64,000 nt of DNA, taken from contig NZ_JMCC02000008.1 of NCBI RefSeq assembly GCF_000737335.2, positions 57,965 to 121,964 of the forward strand. The letters are read 5' to 3'. Below are positions 26,634 to 35,093 of this stretch, one piece after another (within the stretch, counting starts at the first letter, position 1; each line of letters begins with the position of its first letter). A program made the translations under genes and the position numbers. The notes beneath the pieces were generated by a model. That model did no database searches and had not been told where the DNA came from. It saw nothing but the letters and a program-made list of their open reading frames with translations. Source of the stretch: Enhygromyxa salina (GTDB lineage Bacteria; Myxococcota_A; Polyangia; Nannocystales; Nannocystaceae).

Positions 26634-28436
26634 ATGATTGAGGATGAGTCATTCACGGGTGTACCGCCTGCGCTTCGTGCTGCGATGGAGCTCAAGGGCT
26701 TCAAGGCCTTGACCGCCGTGCAGCGAGCGGTGGTCGAGCAAGAAGCGGTCGGCAAGAACCTGCGGATCTCGTCCCAGACCGGGTCGGGCAAGACGGTTGC
26801 GATCGGCATCGCGCTCCACGACGAGCTGGCCAACACCGAGCGCGAGCCCGGCAACAGCCCCAGCGCGATCTTGATCACCCCCACGCGGGAGCTCGCCAAC
26901 CAAGTCCGCGAGGAGCTCTCGTGGCTGTACGCCAACTTGAGCGGCATGTACGTCACCGTTGTCACTGGCGGCACCGACATCAGTCGCGAGCGGCGAGCGC
27001 TCGAGCGGCGGCCCCGGTTGGTCGTGGGCACGCCGGGCCGCATGCTCGATCACATGCGCAGCGGCGCGCTCGACTGCAGCGCGGTCAAGCACGTGGTCCT
27101 CGACGAGGCTGATCAGATGTTCGACATGGGCTTTCGCGACGAGCTCGAGGCGATCATCGAGCAGCTCCCCAGCGAGCGCCTGAGCCACCTGGTCTCGGCA
27201 ACCTTCCCGCGTCAGGTCCGGACCTTCGCCGACAACTTCCAGGGCCAGTACCTCCACATCCAGGGCACCAAGCTCGGCGAGGCCAACGAAGACATCCAGC
27301 ACGTCGCGTTCCGGGTCCGCCCCAACGATCGCTACGCCGCCCTGATCAACGAGCTGATCTTGACCCAAGACGAGCGCTGCTTGGTGTTTGTCCGGCGTCG
27401 CGCCGACGCGGCCGAGCTCGCAGAGAACCTGGCCGCGGATGGCTTCTCGGCGCTGCCGCTCAGCGGCGACCTGCCGCAGGCCCAGCGCTCCCGCACCCTC
27501 AACGCGTTTCGCAACGGCCTGGTCAAGACGCTGGTCGCAACCGACGTGGCCTCGCGGGGGATCGACGTCGCCGACATCTCAATGGTCGTGCACTACGACC
27601 TGCCCGAAGATCCATCGGCCTACACCCACCGCAGCGGTCGCACGGGTCGCGCCGGGCAGCAGGGCAAGAGCCTGCTGTTGGTCGCTCCGCAGGCCGAGGG
27701 GCGGATCCGAAGGCTGTGGTCGCTCGCCAAGATCGAGGGCAGCTGGGTCGCGCCAATGACCCCGGCCAAGGTCCGCAAGACCTTGCGCAAGAAGCTGCGC
27801 AAGCAGCTGCATGATCAGCTCTCGGCTGACGAGTCACCCAGCGAAGAGCAGCTCGAGTACGCCCAGACCTTGCTGGCCCGGTTCTCCCCCGAGCTGCTGG
27901 TCTCGCGCCTGCTCGAGATCGCCGACCCGCCGCTCCCGCGCGAGCCCATGGAGATCGCGCCGGTCGAGGCCCGCGGCGCTCGCGGGGGCTCGAACGATCG
28001 CTCGGACGCTGGGCCTCGCTCGCGCGGTCGGTCCGACGGGTCGCGCTCGGGTCCACGCGGATCCTACGAGGGGCCGTACCAGCGCTACTCGATCAACTGG
28101 GGCCACCGCGCTGGCGCGACGCCGGCCCGGCTGCTCGCCCACATTTGCCGACGCGGGGACATCTCCAGCCAAGCGATCGGGGCCCTGCGGATCGAAGTCC
28201 GCAGCAGCACCTTCGAGGTCGCGCAGAGCGTGGCCACGCAGTTCGAGTCGCGCGCCCGGGTGCCGGACTCGCGCGACCCGGGCCTGCACATCGAGGTCAT
28301 GAACGGGCGTGGGGACCATGCGGACCATGGCAATCAGGCCAGGGGTGACCACGGTGGTCCCAACGATCGGGGTAATCGCGAAGGTAAGCGCCCCGCGTTT
28401 CGCCCGCGCAACAAGGGCCCTCGCAAGCCGCGTTAG
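26634..28436 (+). CDS. DEAD-box ATP-dependent RNA helicase
   Basis: 600 residues. Q-motif region at the N-terminus, Walker A 'SQTGSGKT' (about 46-53), 'PTRELANQ', 'GTPGRMLDH', 'LDEADQMFDMGF' (DEAD, near 155), SAT in 'LVSATFP', and motif VI 'HRSGRTGRAG'. After the two RecA domains, an Arg/Ser/Gly-rich linker (about 445-480) leads to a DbpA/CsdA-type RNA-binding domain ('AGATPARLLAHICRRGDIS', about 485-560) and a basic Gly/Arg tail. It is a DeaD/CsdA-like helicase for ribosome assembly or mRNA unwinding; cold induction is typical of the family but not shown. Confidence 0.93.
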   Translation: MIEDESFTGVPPALRAAMELKGFKALTAVQRAVVEQEAVGKNLRISSQTGSGKTVAIGIALHDELANTEREPGNSPSAILITPTRELANQVREELSWLYANLSGMYVTVVTGGTDISRERRALERRPRLVVGTPGRMLDHMRSGALDCSAVKHVVLDEADQMFDMGFRDELEAIIEQLPSERLSHLVSATFPRQVRTFADNFQGQYLHIQGTKLGEANEDIQHVAFRVRPNDRYAALINELILTQDERCLVFVRRRADAAELAENLAADGFSALPLSGDLPQAQRSRTLNAFRNGLVKTLVATDVASRGIDVADISMVVHYDLPEDPSAYTHRSGRTGRAGQQGKSLLLVAPQAEGRIRRLWSLAKIEGSWVAPMTPAKVRKTLRKKLRKQLHDQLSADESPSEEQLEYAQTLLARFSPELLVSRLLEIADPPLPREPMEIAPVEARGARGGSNDRSDAGPRSRGRSDGSRSGPRGSYEGPYQRYSINWGHRAGATPARLLAHICRRGDISSQAIGALRIEVRSSTFEVAQSVATQFESRARVPDSRDPGLHIEVMNGRGDHADHGNQARGDHGGPNDRGNREGKRPAFRPRNKGPRKPR

Positions 28437-28662
28437 TCGCGGGTCTTCGCGGGCGCGGTCAAGCCAGCGTCAATGGGTGGGGGCGTCCCATCTGTTGGCG
28501 CTCTTTTGCGTACACTCGTGAATGGCACGAGGGGCCGGACTGAGTGCTTTAGGACAGCAATGTACACTCCATGACTGCACATTGAACCCCGGCCTGGATC
28601 CATTCGCTGAAAATCGGGCGAGATACCGCCCACGCATTTCGTCGCGAATACGATCCTTGGAT

Positions 28663-29481
28663 TCAGCCGCCACCCCGGTCGCGGCGCAGGCGTGCCTTTT
28701 GCGCCGCGCCCTTGGCGACGAGCCTGGGCTTGAGCCAGCGACGCAGACCGGGGACCAGATAGGCCAGGGTCGCCAGCTTGGCCCCTGACACCGGAAACTC
28801 CCGCTCGACGCGTTGATCGCTCGCGCACGCGAGGATCATCTGGGCGACATCTTCGGCGCTGCAGATCTCCTGCGAGAGCACGATGTCTTCGACCTCGTCG
28901 AGCTCGTCCATGATGAAGCCGGTGTCGATCGGCCCCGGGCTGACCACGGACACGCTCACGTTGGTCCCACGCAGCTCCTCGGCCATCGCGTAGCTGAACG
29001 CCCGCAGGCCGAATTTCGTGGCCGAGTAGGTCGCTGCGCCGTCGAGGGGGACCTTGCCCGCGAGGCTGGCGACGTTGACGATGAATCCGCCGCTGGCCCG
29101 CAGGTGGGGCAGGACCATGGACGAGAGCGCGATCGGGGCGCGGAGGTTGACGTCGACCATCAGCGACAGCTCGTCGGGTTCGCGCGTGGCGACCGGACCA
29201 CGAAAGTGCGCCCCGGCGTTGTTGACCAGGCCCCCGATGCCACCAAAGCGCTCGACGGTCGCGCGCACCAAGTGGGCGAGGGCCTCGTTGTCGGCCACGT
29301 CGGCGGCGATCGTGAGCGTTCGGTCGCCGTCCCCGAGCGCGGCGGCGGCCTGCTCGAGCGGCTCGAGCCGACGCGCGACCATGACCACGTTGGCGCCCTC
29401 GCGGTGAAACAGCTCGGCCGTCGCGCGGCCGACCCCGAGTGACGCGCCGGTGATGATGATGGTGCGGTCGCGAAAGCGCAT
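28663..29481 (-). CDS. Short-chain dehydrogenase/reductase
   Basis: 272 residues from the ATG at 29481 (MRFRDRT). Classical SDR: cofactor motif TGASLGVGRA (residues 10-19), 'LVNNAGAHF' near 85, catalytic Ser in 'VNVASLAGKV', and 'YSATKFGLRAF' (YxxxK) near 150. It ends with a basic tail after a hydrophobic 'LATLAYLVPGLRRWL' segment that could associate with membrane. The substrate is unknown. The intergenic gap upstream is long and AT-richer than the surroundings, and probably carries divergent promoters. Confidence 0.9.
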   Translation of the reverse strand: MRFRDRTIIITGASLGVGRATAELFHREGANVVMVARRLEPLEQAAAALGDGDRTLTIAADVADNEALAHLVRATVERFGGIGGLVNNAGAHFRGPVATREPDELSLMVDVNLRAPIALSSMVLPHLRASGGFIVNVASLAGKVPLDGAATYSATKFGLRAFSYAMAEELRGTNVSVSVVSPGPIDTGFIMDELDEVEDIVLSQEICSAEDVAQMILACASDQRVEREFPVSGAKLATLAYLVPGLRRWLKPRLVAKGAAQKARLRRDRGGG

Positions 29482-29937
29482 GGGCCCATGTATGCCGTAG
29501 ACCCGGGCCAACGAGAAGCAGGGGGCCCGCGAGCGCCTGAATTCGCCGTGGGGCGCCGTTAGTCGATGAATTGCGCGATGCGCGGACTTCGCTCCACGGG
29601 CGCGGGCGCTCGTGATGCGGCAACGAGGTGTCGCGTATCGCCGCTGCGCTCCCGTCCAGCTGTGGCGATTTGGTCCGCGCGCGCGGCATCGCTTTATTGG
29701 CACACGGAGTCAAAGTGCTGTCTTTTCAGGATGTCGTGAACATTGATCCAAATGCCACGCTTCACTGTGGTGAATCAACGCTCAATTCGGTCATTGATTT
29801 AATCATACACTCATGGCAGAGACAATGGCAGGAGGCTGCCACGCGTATGTCGAGCTGGGCGCGATCTCGCCCTGTCGATAGTTGCGATCTGCGCATTGTA
29901 TCAATGTGGCACCGAGGTTCAATGTTCATATTGAGAT
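29482..29937. other. 456-nt intergenic region, relatively AT-rich, divergent promoters likely
   Basis: The region lies between the SDR (minus) and phosphoesterase (plus) genes. From about 29690 to 29935 it is clearly less GC-rich than the flanks and contains the interrupted palindrome ttcac-tgtg-gtgaa (29759-29775 area), which could be an operator. Frames here have no family resemblance or codon bias and were not called. Confidence 0.4.
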
Positions 29938-31377
29938 ATGCCACGCAATCCACGCATTCCCACTCTCATGTTTCCACTCGCTCTCGTTGGTCTCATCGCG
30001 TGCGATGATGATGGCAACGACACGCCGCGTGCGTACCCTACGGTCGCCGACCGGGAGCCAGGCCAGTCTGACGGGCCAACCGCGACCCCAGAGGGGCTTC
30101 GGGTCGCGTTCTTTGGTGACCAAGGGGACAGCAGCGATACACTCGCAGTGCTCGATCTGGTCAAGGACGAGGGCGCGGCGTTCTTGGTGATCGCAGGTGA
30201 CTTCGACTACGGCGACAGCCCCTCGACCTGGGACAACAACAACGTCGATCGGCTTGGCGAGGACTACCCGATCTTCGCGGTGGTGGGCAACCACGACGAG
30301 GACAAGTGGGACGGCGGAAGTGGCTATCAGGCCAAGCTGCTCGATCGCATGCAGAACGCGATCGACGACGGCGCGATCTGTGAAGGCGAGCCGGGTCGCA
30401 ACAGCGTGTGCACCTACAAGGGGCTGTTCATGGCCATGTCTGGCGTTGGCGTCATGGACGGCAAGGACGAGAGCGCGGACTACCTGCGCGAGCAGCTCGA
30501 GGCGAATGACGCGATCTGGTCGGTGTGCATCTGGCACAAGAACATGACCGACATGCAGACCGGCTCGAAGACCAATGACACCGGCTGGGGTGTGTACCAA
30601 GCTTGCCAGGACGAAGGCGCCATCATCATCACGGGTCACGAGCACGCCTACTCGCGGACCTTGTCGCTGACCGAGCTAGGCAGCGAGCCCAAGGGCCACG
30701 GCGCGACCGGGGACGCGGCCGAGGTGATCGTTGGCGAGGGCAGCACCTTCGTCAGCGTGACCGGTCTTGGCGGCCGCGGGATGCGGGACTTTGACGCGGA
30801 CAAGCACGACGACGACACCTGGTGGGCAAGCATCTACACCTCTGATCTGTATGTGAAGAACGAGATGGTCATCGACGACTTCAACCCCGAGTCGGGCGGG
30901 GTGCTGTTCATCGACTTCAACGTCGACGGCGATCCCTATAAGGCGCACGGGTACTACAAGAACATCGCGGGCGAGATCATCGACGAGTACGACATCATTC
31001 GCGAAGGCGGTAGCGGCAGCGGTGATGGCGACGGTGATGGAGACACTGGTGACGGTGACACCGGCGACGGCGACACCGGCGACACGGCAGACGCGGGCGG
31101 CGACGGCATGACCGGAGACGGCGACGGCGACACGACCGGCGGTGACGGAGACGGCGACGTGACCGGCGGCGGCGACGAGGCCGGTGACGATGGCACCGGG
31201 TCCGACGGAGAGACCGGCGGCATGGACTGGGGGCCCGACTTCAACTTTGGCGACGACGACGCGGGCTGCAGCTGCAGCAGCAGCAGCACGCCAAGTCGGC
31301 CGCTGCCAGCCGCGCTTGGGCTGCTGGTCTTGCTGTGCGTGGGTCGTGGCCGGCGTCGCTCCAAACAGTCCGCGTAG
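29938..31377 (+). CDS. Metallophosphoesterase with lipobox-like N-terminus and MYXO-CTERM-like tail
   Basis: 479 residues. The N-terminal hydrophobic stretch ends VGLIAC. A calcineurin-like phosphoesterase domain (about 50-350) shows 'FFGDQGD', 'VIAGDFDYGD', 'VVGNHDE', 'CIWHKN' and 'ITGHEHAYSR', the metal-ligand blocks of the family. Residues about 360-440 are a Gly-Asp/Thr-Gly-Asp linker. The end 'GCSCSSSSTPSRPLPAALG' plus a hydrophobic helix and RGRRRSK matches the MYXO-CTERM plan (Cys motif, helix, Arg cluster), which is cleaved and sorted to the cell surface. Carrying both a lipobox and a MYXO-CTERM tail is unusual. Confidence 0.87.
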   Translation: MPRNPRIPTLMFPLALVGLIACDDDGNDTPRAYPTVADREPGQSDGPTATPEGLRVAFFGDQGDSSDTLAVLDLVKDEGAAFLVIAGDFDYGDSPSTWDNNNVDRLGEDYPIFAVVGNHDEDKWDGGSGYQAKLLDRMQNAIDDGAICEGEPGRNSVCTYKGLFMAMSGVGVMDGKDESADYLREQLEANDAIWSVCIWHKNMTDMQTGSKTNDTGWGVYQACQDEGAIIITGHEHAYSRTLSLTELGSEPKGHGATGDAAEVIVGEGSTFVSVTGLGGRGMRDFDADKHDDDTWWASIYTSDLYVKNEMVIDDFNPESGGVLFIDFNVDGDPYKAHGYYKNIAGEIIDEYDIIREGGSGSGDGDGDGDTGDGDTGDGDTGDTADAGGDGMTGDGDGDTTGGDGDGDVTGGGDEAGDDGTGSDGETGGMDWGPDFNFGDDDAGCSCSSSSTPSRPLPAALGLLVLLCVGRGRRRSKQSA

Positions 31378-31456
31378 GGTGTTCGGAGCGGGTCTAAGCT
31401 CGGGCGCAGGCATCTCGCCCGCTCGTGGGCGGCTCGGTGACGGGCTTCCCACGGGC

Positions 31457-31550
31457 GGGATCGGGATCGGGATCGGGATCGGGATCGGGATCGGGATCGG
31501 GATCGGGATCGAAATCGGGATCGGGATCGGGGATCGGGATCGGGATCGGG
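31457..31550 (+). repeat. GGGATC hexanucleotide minisatellite
   Basis: About 14 near-perfect copies of gggatc with one gaaatc variant and one extra G near 31530. It lies in the convergent gap between the phosphoesterase and LuxR-type genes. It contains multiple GATC sites. Open frames through it encode only Gly-Ser, Ile-Gly or Asp-Pro repeats and are not genes. Confidence 0.95.
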
Positions 31551-31577
31551 GGCGGGATGGGCATTGTCCATCCCGCC
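31551..31577. terminator. Perfect 10-bp hairpin in the convergent gap
   Basis: Ggcgggatgg and ccatcccgcc flank a 7-nt loop (gcattgt), midway between two convergent genes. It probably serves as a bidirectional terminator. Confidence 0.5.
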
Positions 31578-31619
31578 TACGACCCGCGCTTGGATCGCAG
31601 GCTCGCGCTCGGGCGCGTG

Positions 31620-32036
31620 TCACTCGATCTTGGTCGTCACTTCGTGCGGCCCGGCCCAGTGCTCGTCGAGCCGCCCGAGCTGCAGGGCGGCCCGGAGCAG
31701 GGCCTCGCGGCTGCCGACGCCGACCTTGGCGAAGACGTTGTGAACGTGCCACTTGACGGTCGCGCGGGTGATGCTCAAGTGCTTGGCGAGCACGCGGTTG
31801 TCAAACCCATCGAGCACGCCCGCGAGCACCTCGGACTCGCGACTTGTCAGCCGATGGCGCTGCGTGAGCCGCTGCACCGCCCACTCCAGCCGGGCGCTGC
31901 CGTGGCCCTCGTCGAGCTGGCGCACGACCTCGAAGCCGAGCGCCTCGAGCACCGCGCTGATGCGGCTGGCGTCGTCGTCGGCGACGACGTGAATGTGGAC
32001 CTCGGGCTTGCTGGGGGCGGGCTTGGCTTCGTTCAC
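31620..32036 (-). CDS. LuxR-type HTH transcriptional regulator
   Basis: 138 residues from a GTG at 32036; upstream codons give an Arg-rich shadow. The C-terminal half is a GerE/LuxR helix-turn-helix: 'LTSRESEVLAGVLDGFDNRVLAKHL' followed by 'TRATVKWHVHNVFAKVGVGSR'. The short N-terminal part ('VHIHVVADDDASRISAVLEA') does not look like a receiver domain, so the input signal is unclear. It ends 100 nt before the next lipoprotein gene upstream. Confidence 0.85.
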   Translation of the reverse strand: MNEAKPAPSKPEVHIHVVADDDASRISAVLEALGFEVVRQLDEGHGSARLEWAVQRLTQRHRLTSRESEVLAGVLDGFDNRVLAKHLSITRATVKWHVHNVFAKVGVGSREALLRAALQLGRLDEHWAGPHEVTTKIE

Positions 32037-32137
32037 AAACCCACGTTGGAGCCGGGGTCGCCGACCGTAAGGGACGCGAGCGCCACCGCGGCGTCGCACG
32101 CGAACGGTGACTCTCGGAGCTCTTGGGCCAGCCCGTC

Positions 32138-32761
32138 TCAGTGGGCAAATTCGACGGTGGCGAACCACCGCTCGATCTCGGCCTCGTGGGCTGCCCACTG
32201 CTCGGGGGCGCCCTCGGCCGAGATCGCGAACAGCCGATCCCCGATGATCGCCAGGCGCTCGCGCTTGCGGATCGAGCCAAGCCGCGCGTGCTCGGCGACG
32301 AGCTCCGCCTCCCAGCCCTGGGCGCCAGCGACGGTCGCGGCGTGGTCATCGAGGTACTCGACGCGCTGGAAGAACGCCTCGTTGTCCGCTCGATACAGCG
32401 ACATCAACACGGTCTGTGCATCCGTCCGCTGTTCGGGGGGTTGGCGGCTGGCCTTGGCCGAGAGGAACAAGAATTCGTGGCGATCCTGGCGCCGGCAGCG
32501 GAGCGCGACGGCGGTCGCCTGTTGCTGGCCGTGGGCCTCTTCGAGACACTCCCAGCCCGGCTGCTCGGGGATCAGCACGGACACTTGGCCCTTGGCGTCG
32601 ACCAATCGCCCCGGCTTGGGTGTCAGGGGCGTGGGCGCAGGCGCGGGCGTGGGTGTGGGTGTGGGCTGGACCTCGGGCGTCTTCGCCTCACACGCTGGAG
32701 TCACCAGCGCGAGCAAGCCGAGCAAGCCGATCAGGCCAAGCCAGCGCAGGCTCAGCTCCAA
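32138..32761 (-). CDS. Lipoprotein of unknown function
   Basis: 207 residues from a TTG at 32761, which overlaps the end of the OTC gene by 10 nt. The start was chosen because it gives a compact signal ending ALVTPAC. A Pro/Thr linker ('PTPTPTPAPAPTPLTPK') follows, then a beta-rich domain with 'SVLIPEQPGWECLEEAHGQ' and a C-terminal 'WFATVEFA'. The layout suggests a small surface or periplasmic beta-sandwich domain of unknown role. Translational coupling to OTC is likely. Confidence 0.7.
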   Translation of the reverse strand: MELSLRWLGLIGLLGLLALVTPACEAKTPEVQPTPTPTPAPAPTPLTPKPGRLVDAKGQVSVLIPEQPGWECLEEAHGQQQATAVALRCRRQDRHEFLFLSAKASRQPPEQRTDAQTVLMSLYRADNEAFFQRVEYLDDHAATVAGAQGWEAELVAEHARLGSIRKRERLAIIGDRLFAISAEGAPEQWAAHEAEIERWFATVEFAH

Positions 32762-33690
32762 GCGCGCGCCCCAAGCAGCAACATCAGCAGGGCCTTCTGG
32801 GCGTGCAGGCGATTCTCGGCCTGGTCGAACACGACCGACTGCGGACCGTCCATGACCTCGTCGGTGACCTCTTCGCCGCGGTGGGCAGGCAGGCAGTGCA
32901 TGAAGATCGCCTGCGGGCCGGCGCGGGTCATGAGGTCTTCGTCGACCTCGAAGTCGGCGAGCAGCTGCAGCAGGCGCGTGGCCTCGGCCTCTTCGCCCAT
33001 GCTCACCCAGGTGTCCGAGTAGATCACGTCGGCGCCGACGACCGCGGCGTGGGGGTCGTGCGAGAGCTCGATCTTGGTGCCGGCGGCGGCCGCGTCGGCC
33101 CGGGCCTGATCGAGCACGAAGGCGTTGGGTGGGAGCGAGCGCGGGCAGCAGCAGACCACGTCCATGCCCGCGCGCGGTCCGGCCAGCATCAGCGAGTGCG
33201 CGACGTTGTTGCCCGCGCCAACCCAGACCAGACGCTTGCCCTTGGTCGTGCCGTGGTGCTCGCGGATCGTCTGCAGGTCGGCGAGCGCCTGACACGGGTG
33301 ATACATGTCTGTCAGGGCATTGATGATCGGGATCGAGCCGTGCTCGGCGAGGCCGTCGACGTGGTCCTGGCCAAAGGTGCGGATCACGATGGCGTGGACG
33401 TAGCGCGAGAGCACCTTGGCCGTGTCGTGGATCGACTCGCCGCGGCCCATCTGCATGCCCGCGCCGCCGCTGGTGCTCAGCGCCAGCGACTGCGCGCCGA
33501 GCTGCGAGATGCCGACCTCGAACGAGATGCGCGTGCGCGTGGACTGCTTGGCGAAGATCATGGCGATCGACTTGCCGGCCAGCGCGGTCACGCAGCTGCT
33601 GGGGTCGGTCTTGATCTCGATCGCGAGATCGACGACGCGCATGGTGTCCGCGGGGCTCAGATCGAGGAGGCTTCGGAGGTGACGAGTCAT
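32752..33690 (-). CDS. argF: Ornithine carbamoyltransferase
   Basis: 312 residues. Carbamoyl-phosphate motif STRTR near residue 50, 'HPCQALADL' near 131, and ornithine motif 'HCLPAHRGEE' near 265. It joins carbamoyl phosphate and ornithine, or runs in reverse as citrulline phosphorolysis in the arginine deiminase route. It is divergent from arginine deiminase and carbamate kinase across a gap of about 70 nt, so a catabolic role (ArcB) is the context-based reading. Sequence alone does not separate ArgF from ArcB. Confidence 0.93.
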   Translation of the reverse strand: MTRHLRSLLDLSPADTMRVVDLAIEIKTDPSSCVTALAGKSIAMIFAKQSTRTRISFEVGISQLGAQSLALSTSGGAGMQMGRGESIHDTAKVLSRYVHAIVIRTFGQDHVDGLAEHGSIPIINALTDMYHPCQALADLQTIREHHGTTKGKRLVWVGAGNNVAHSLMLAGPRAGMDVVCCCPRSLPPNAFVLDQARADAAAAGTKIELSHDPHAAVVGADVIYSDTWVSMGEEAEATRLLQLLADFEVDEDLMTRAGPQAIFMHCLPAHRGEEVTDEVMDGPQSVVFDQAENRLHAQKALLMLLLGARAWS

Positions 33691-33762
33691 GGGCGGTGGA
33701 TTCTAACCTGGGCTTGACAGCGGAGTCGCCACCAACGCAACGTGAACCCTCGATTGGACGCC

Positions 33763-35082
33763 ATGCGCACCCCCGTTCAACTCAACGACGAGATCAGCCC
33801 GCTGCGCAAGGTCGTTGTCCACCAGCCGGGCGACGAGATCGTGCGGATGACCCATTGGGACCTCGAGCGCCTGTTGTTCGACGATCTGCTGTCGCCGGCC
33901 GAGACCGCGCGCGAGCACGAGCTGATGACCCAGATCCTCAGCGACGCCGGGGCCGAGGTCGTGGAGATCACGACGCTCTTGGCCGACGCGATCACGCGGG
34001 CGCCGGTCGCCGCGCTCGAGCAGCTGGTCCATCGGATCTGTGATCTGGCCGGGGTCGGGGAGCTCAGCGCCAAGCTGGCGCGCTGGCCAAGCGACGCGCT
34101 GGCCCGTGGCTTGGTCTGCGGGATCAATTGGGCCGACGTCCCCGAGGTCCCGCCCAGCTTGGCCCGGATCCGCGCGGGGATCTTCGATCCGCGCGACATG
34201 GCGCTCAATCCTCTGCCCAACCTGATGTTCATGCGCGACCCCTGCATTGCGATCTACGATCGCCTGGTCGTCTCGCGAATGGCGACGCCGGCCCGCGCCC
34301 GCGAGGCGCTGCTGGCCGGGTTCGCGCTCGAGTGGTCCGAGCATGGGATCGCGGGCGAGCTGTCGTTCGCCGACGCCCACACGATGCCCGAGTCACACAG
34401 CGGGCTCGAAGGGGGCGACGTGCTGGTCTTGTCCCCCGAGGTCATCATGATCGGCTGCTCCGAGCGCAGCCAGCCCCAGACCATCGAGTTCCTGGCCCGC
34501 GACGTGCTGTTCCCCAGCTTCCCCAAGCTCGAGCGGGTGTACGTGGTCATGCTGCCGCAGCAGCGCTCGATGATGCACCTCGACACCGTGCTGACCCAGG
34601 TCGACGTCGGGCTGTTCTTGGGTCACGCGCCGCTGCTGCGCCGCTCGCTGGCCGCGGGCGGGGCCGGGGTCGTGTGTCTGGCCCCGGGTCGCGCGCCGCA
34701 GCTGCGCGAGCAGCAGAGCGTGCTCGATGTGCTGCGCGAGTCGTTTGGCAATGACACCAAGCTGGTGCCCTGTGGCGGCGAGGACCCGCTGCACCAAGAG
34801 CGCGAGCAGTGGACCGACGGCGCCAACGCGATCTGTCTCGCGCCTGGCAAGATCATCTTGTACAGCCGCAACGTTCGCACGATCGAGGCGCTGGCGGAGC
34901 TCGGCTTCGAGCACGCGCGGGTCAGCGTCGTGCAAGAGCCCGATCATCGGCGCGAGCTGGTCCGCGCAGGCATGGCCGCCCAGCGCACCGTGTTTGGATT
35001 CTCGGGCAGCGAGCTGTCCCGCGGGCGGGGTGGGGGACGGTGCTTGACCATGCCGCTGCGCCGCGACGTCCGATCCTGCTAG
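33763..35082 (+). CDS. arcA: Arginine deiminase
   Basis: 439 residues from the ATG at 33763; a GTG at 33742 would add seven residues. It hydrolyses free arginine to citrulline and ammonia. Motifs match the guanidino-modifying superfamily: 'LRKVVVHQPGDE' near the N-terminus, 'NLMFMRDP' near 150, the 'SGLEGGDVLVLS' Glu/Asp block, 'HLDTVLTQVD' with the catalytic His, and the C-terminal nucleophile in 'GGGRCLTMPL'. The stop is followed almost at once by carbamate kinase. Confidence 0.95.
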   Translation: MRTPVQLNDEISPLRKVVVHQPGDEIVRMTHWDLERLLFDDLLSPAETAREHELMTQILSDAGAEVVEITTLLADAITRAPVAALEQLVHRICDLAGVGELSAKLARWPSDALARGLVCGINWADVPEVPPSLARIRAGIFDPRDMALNPLPNLMFMRDPCIAIYDRLVVSRMATPARAREALLAGFALEWSEHGIAGELSFADAHTMPESHSGLEGGDVLVLSPEVIMIGCSERSQPQTIEFLARDVLFPSFPKLERVYVVMLPQQRSMMHLDTVLTQVDVGLFLGHAPLLRRSLAAGGAGVVCLAPGRAPQLREQQSVLDVLRESFGNDTKLVPCGGEDPLHQEREQWTDGANAICLAPGKIILYSRNVRTIEALAELGFEHARVSVVQEPDHRRELVRAGMAAQRTVFGFSGSELSRGRGGGRCLTMPLRRDVRSC

Positions 35083-35093
35083 CATTGACGCAA

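Noticed and set aside
28522..28788. Small plus-strand frame between the helicase and SDR genes
   Set aside because: No signal, motif or codon bias; its second half is antisense to the SDR C-terminus. The 226-nt gap 28437-28662 otherwise shows no gene.
29628..30008. Plus-strand frame in the AT-richer gap before the phosphoesterase
   Set aside because: Overlaps the phosphoesterase start in another frame and has no protein-like features.
31425..32855. Long plus-strand frame reading through the GGGATC repeats into the LuxR/lipoprotein region
   Set aside because: Begins with Gly-Ser repeats from the minisatellite and continues antisense to real genes.
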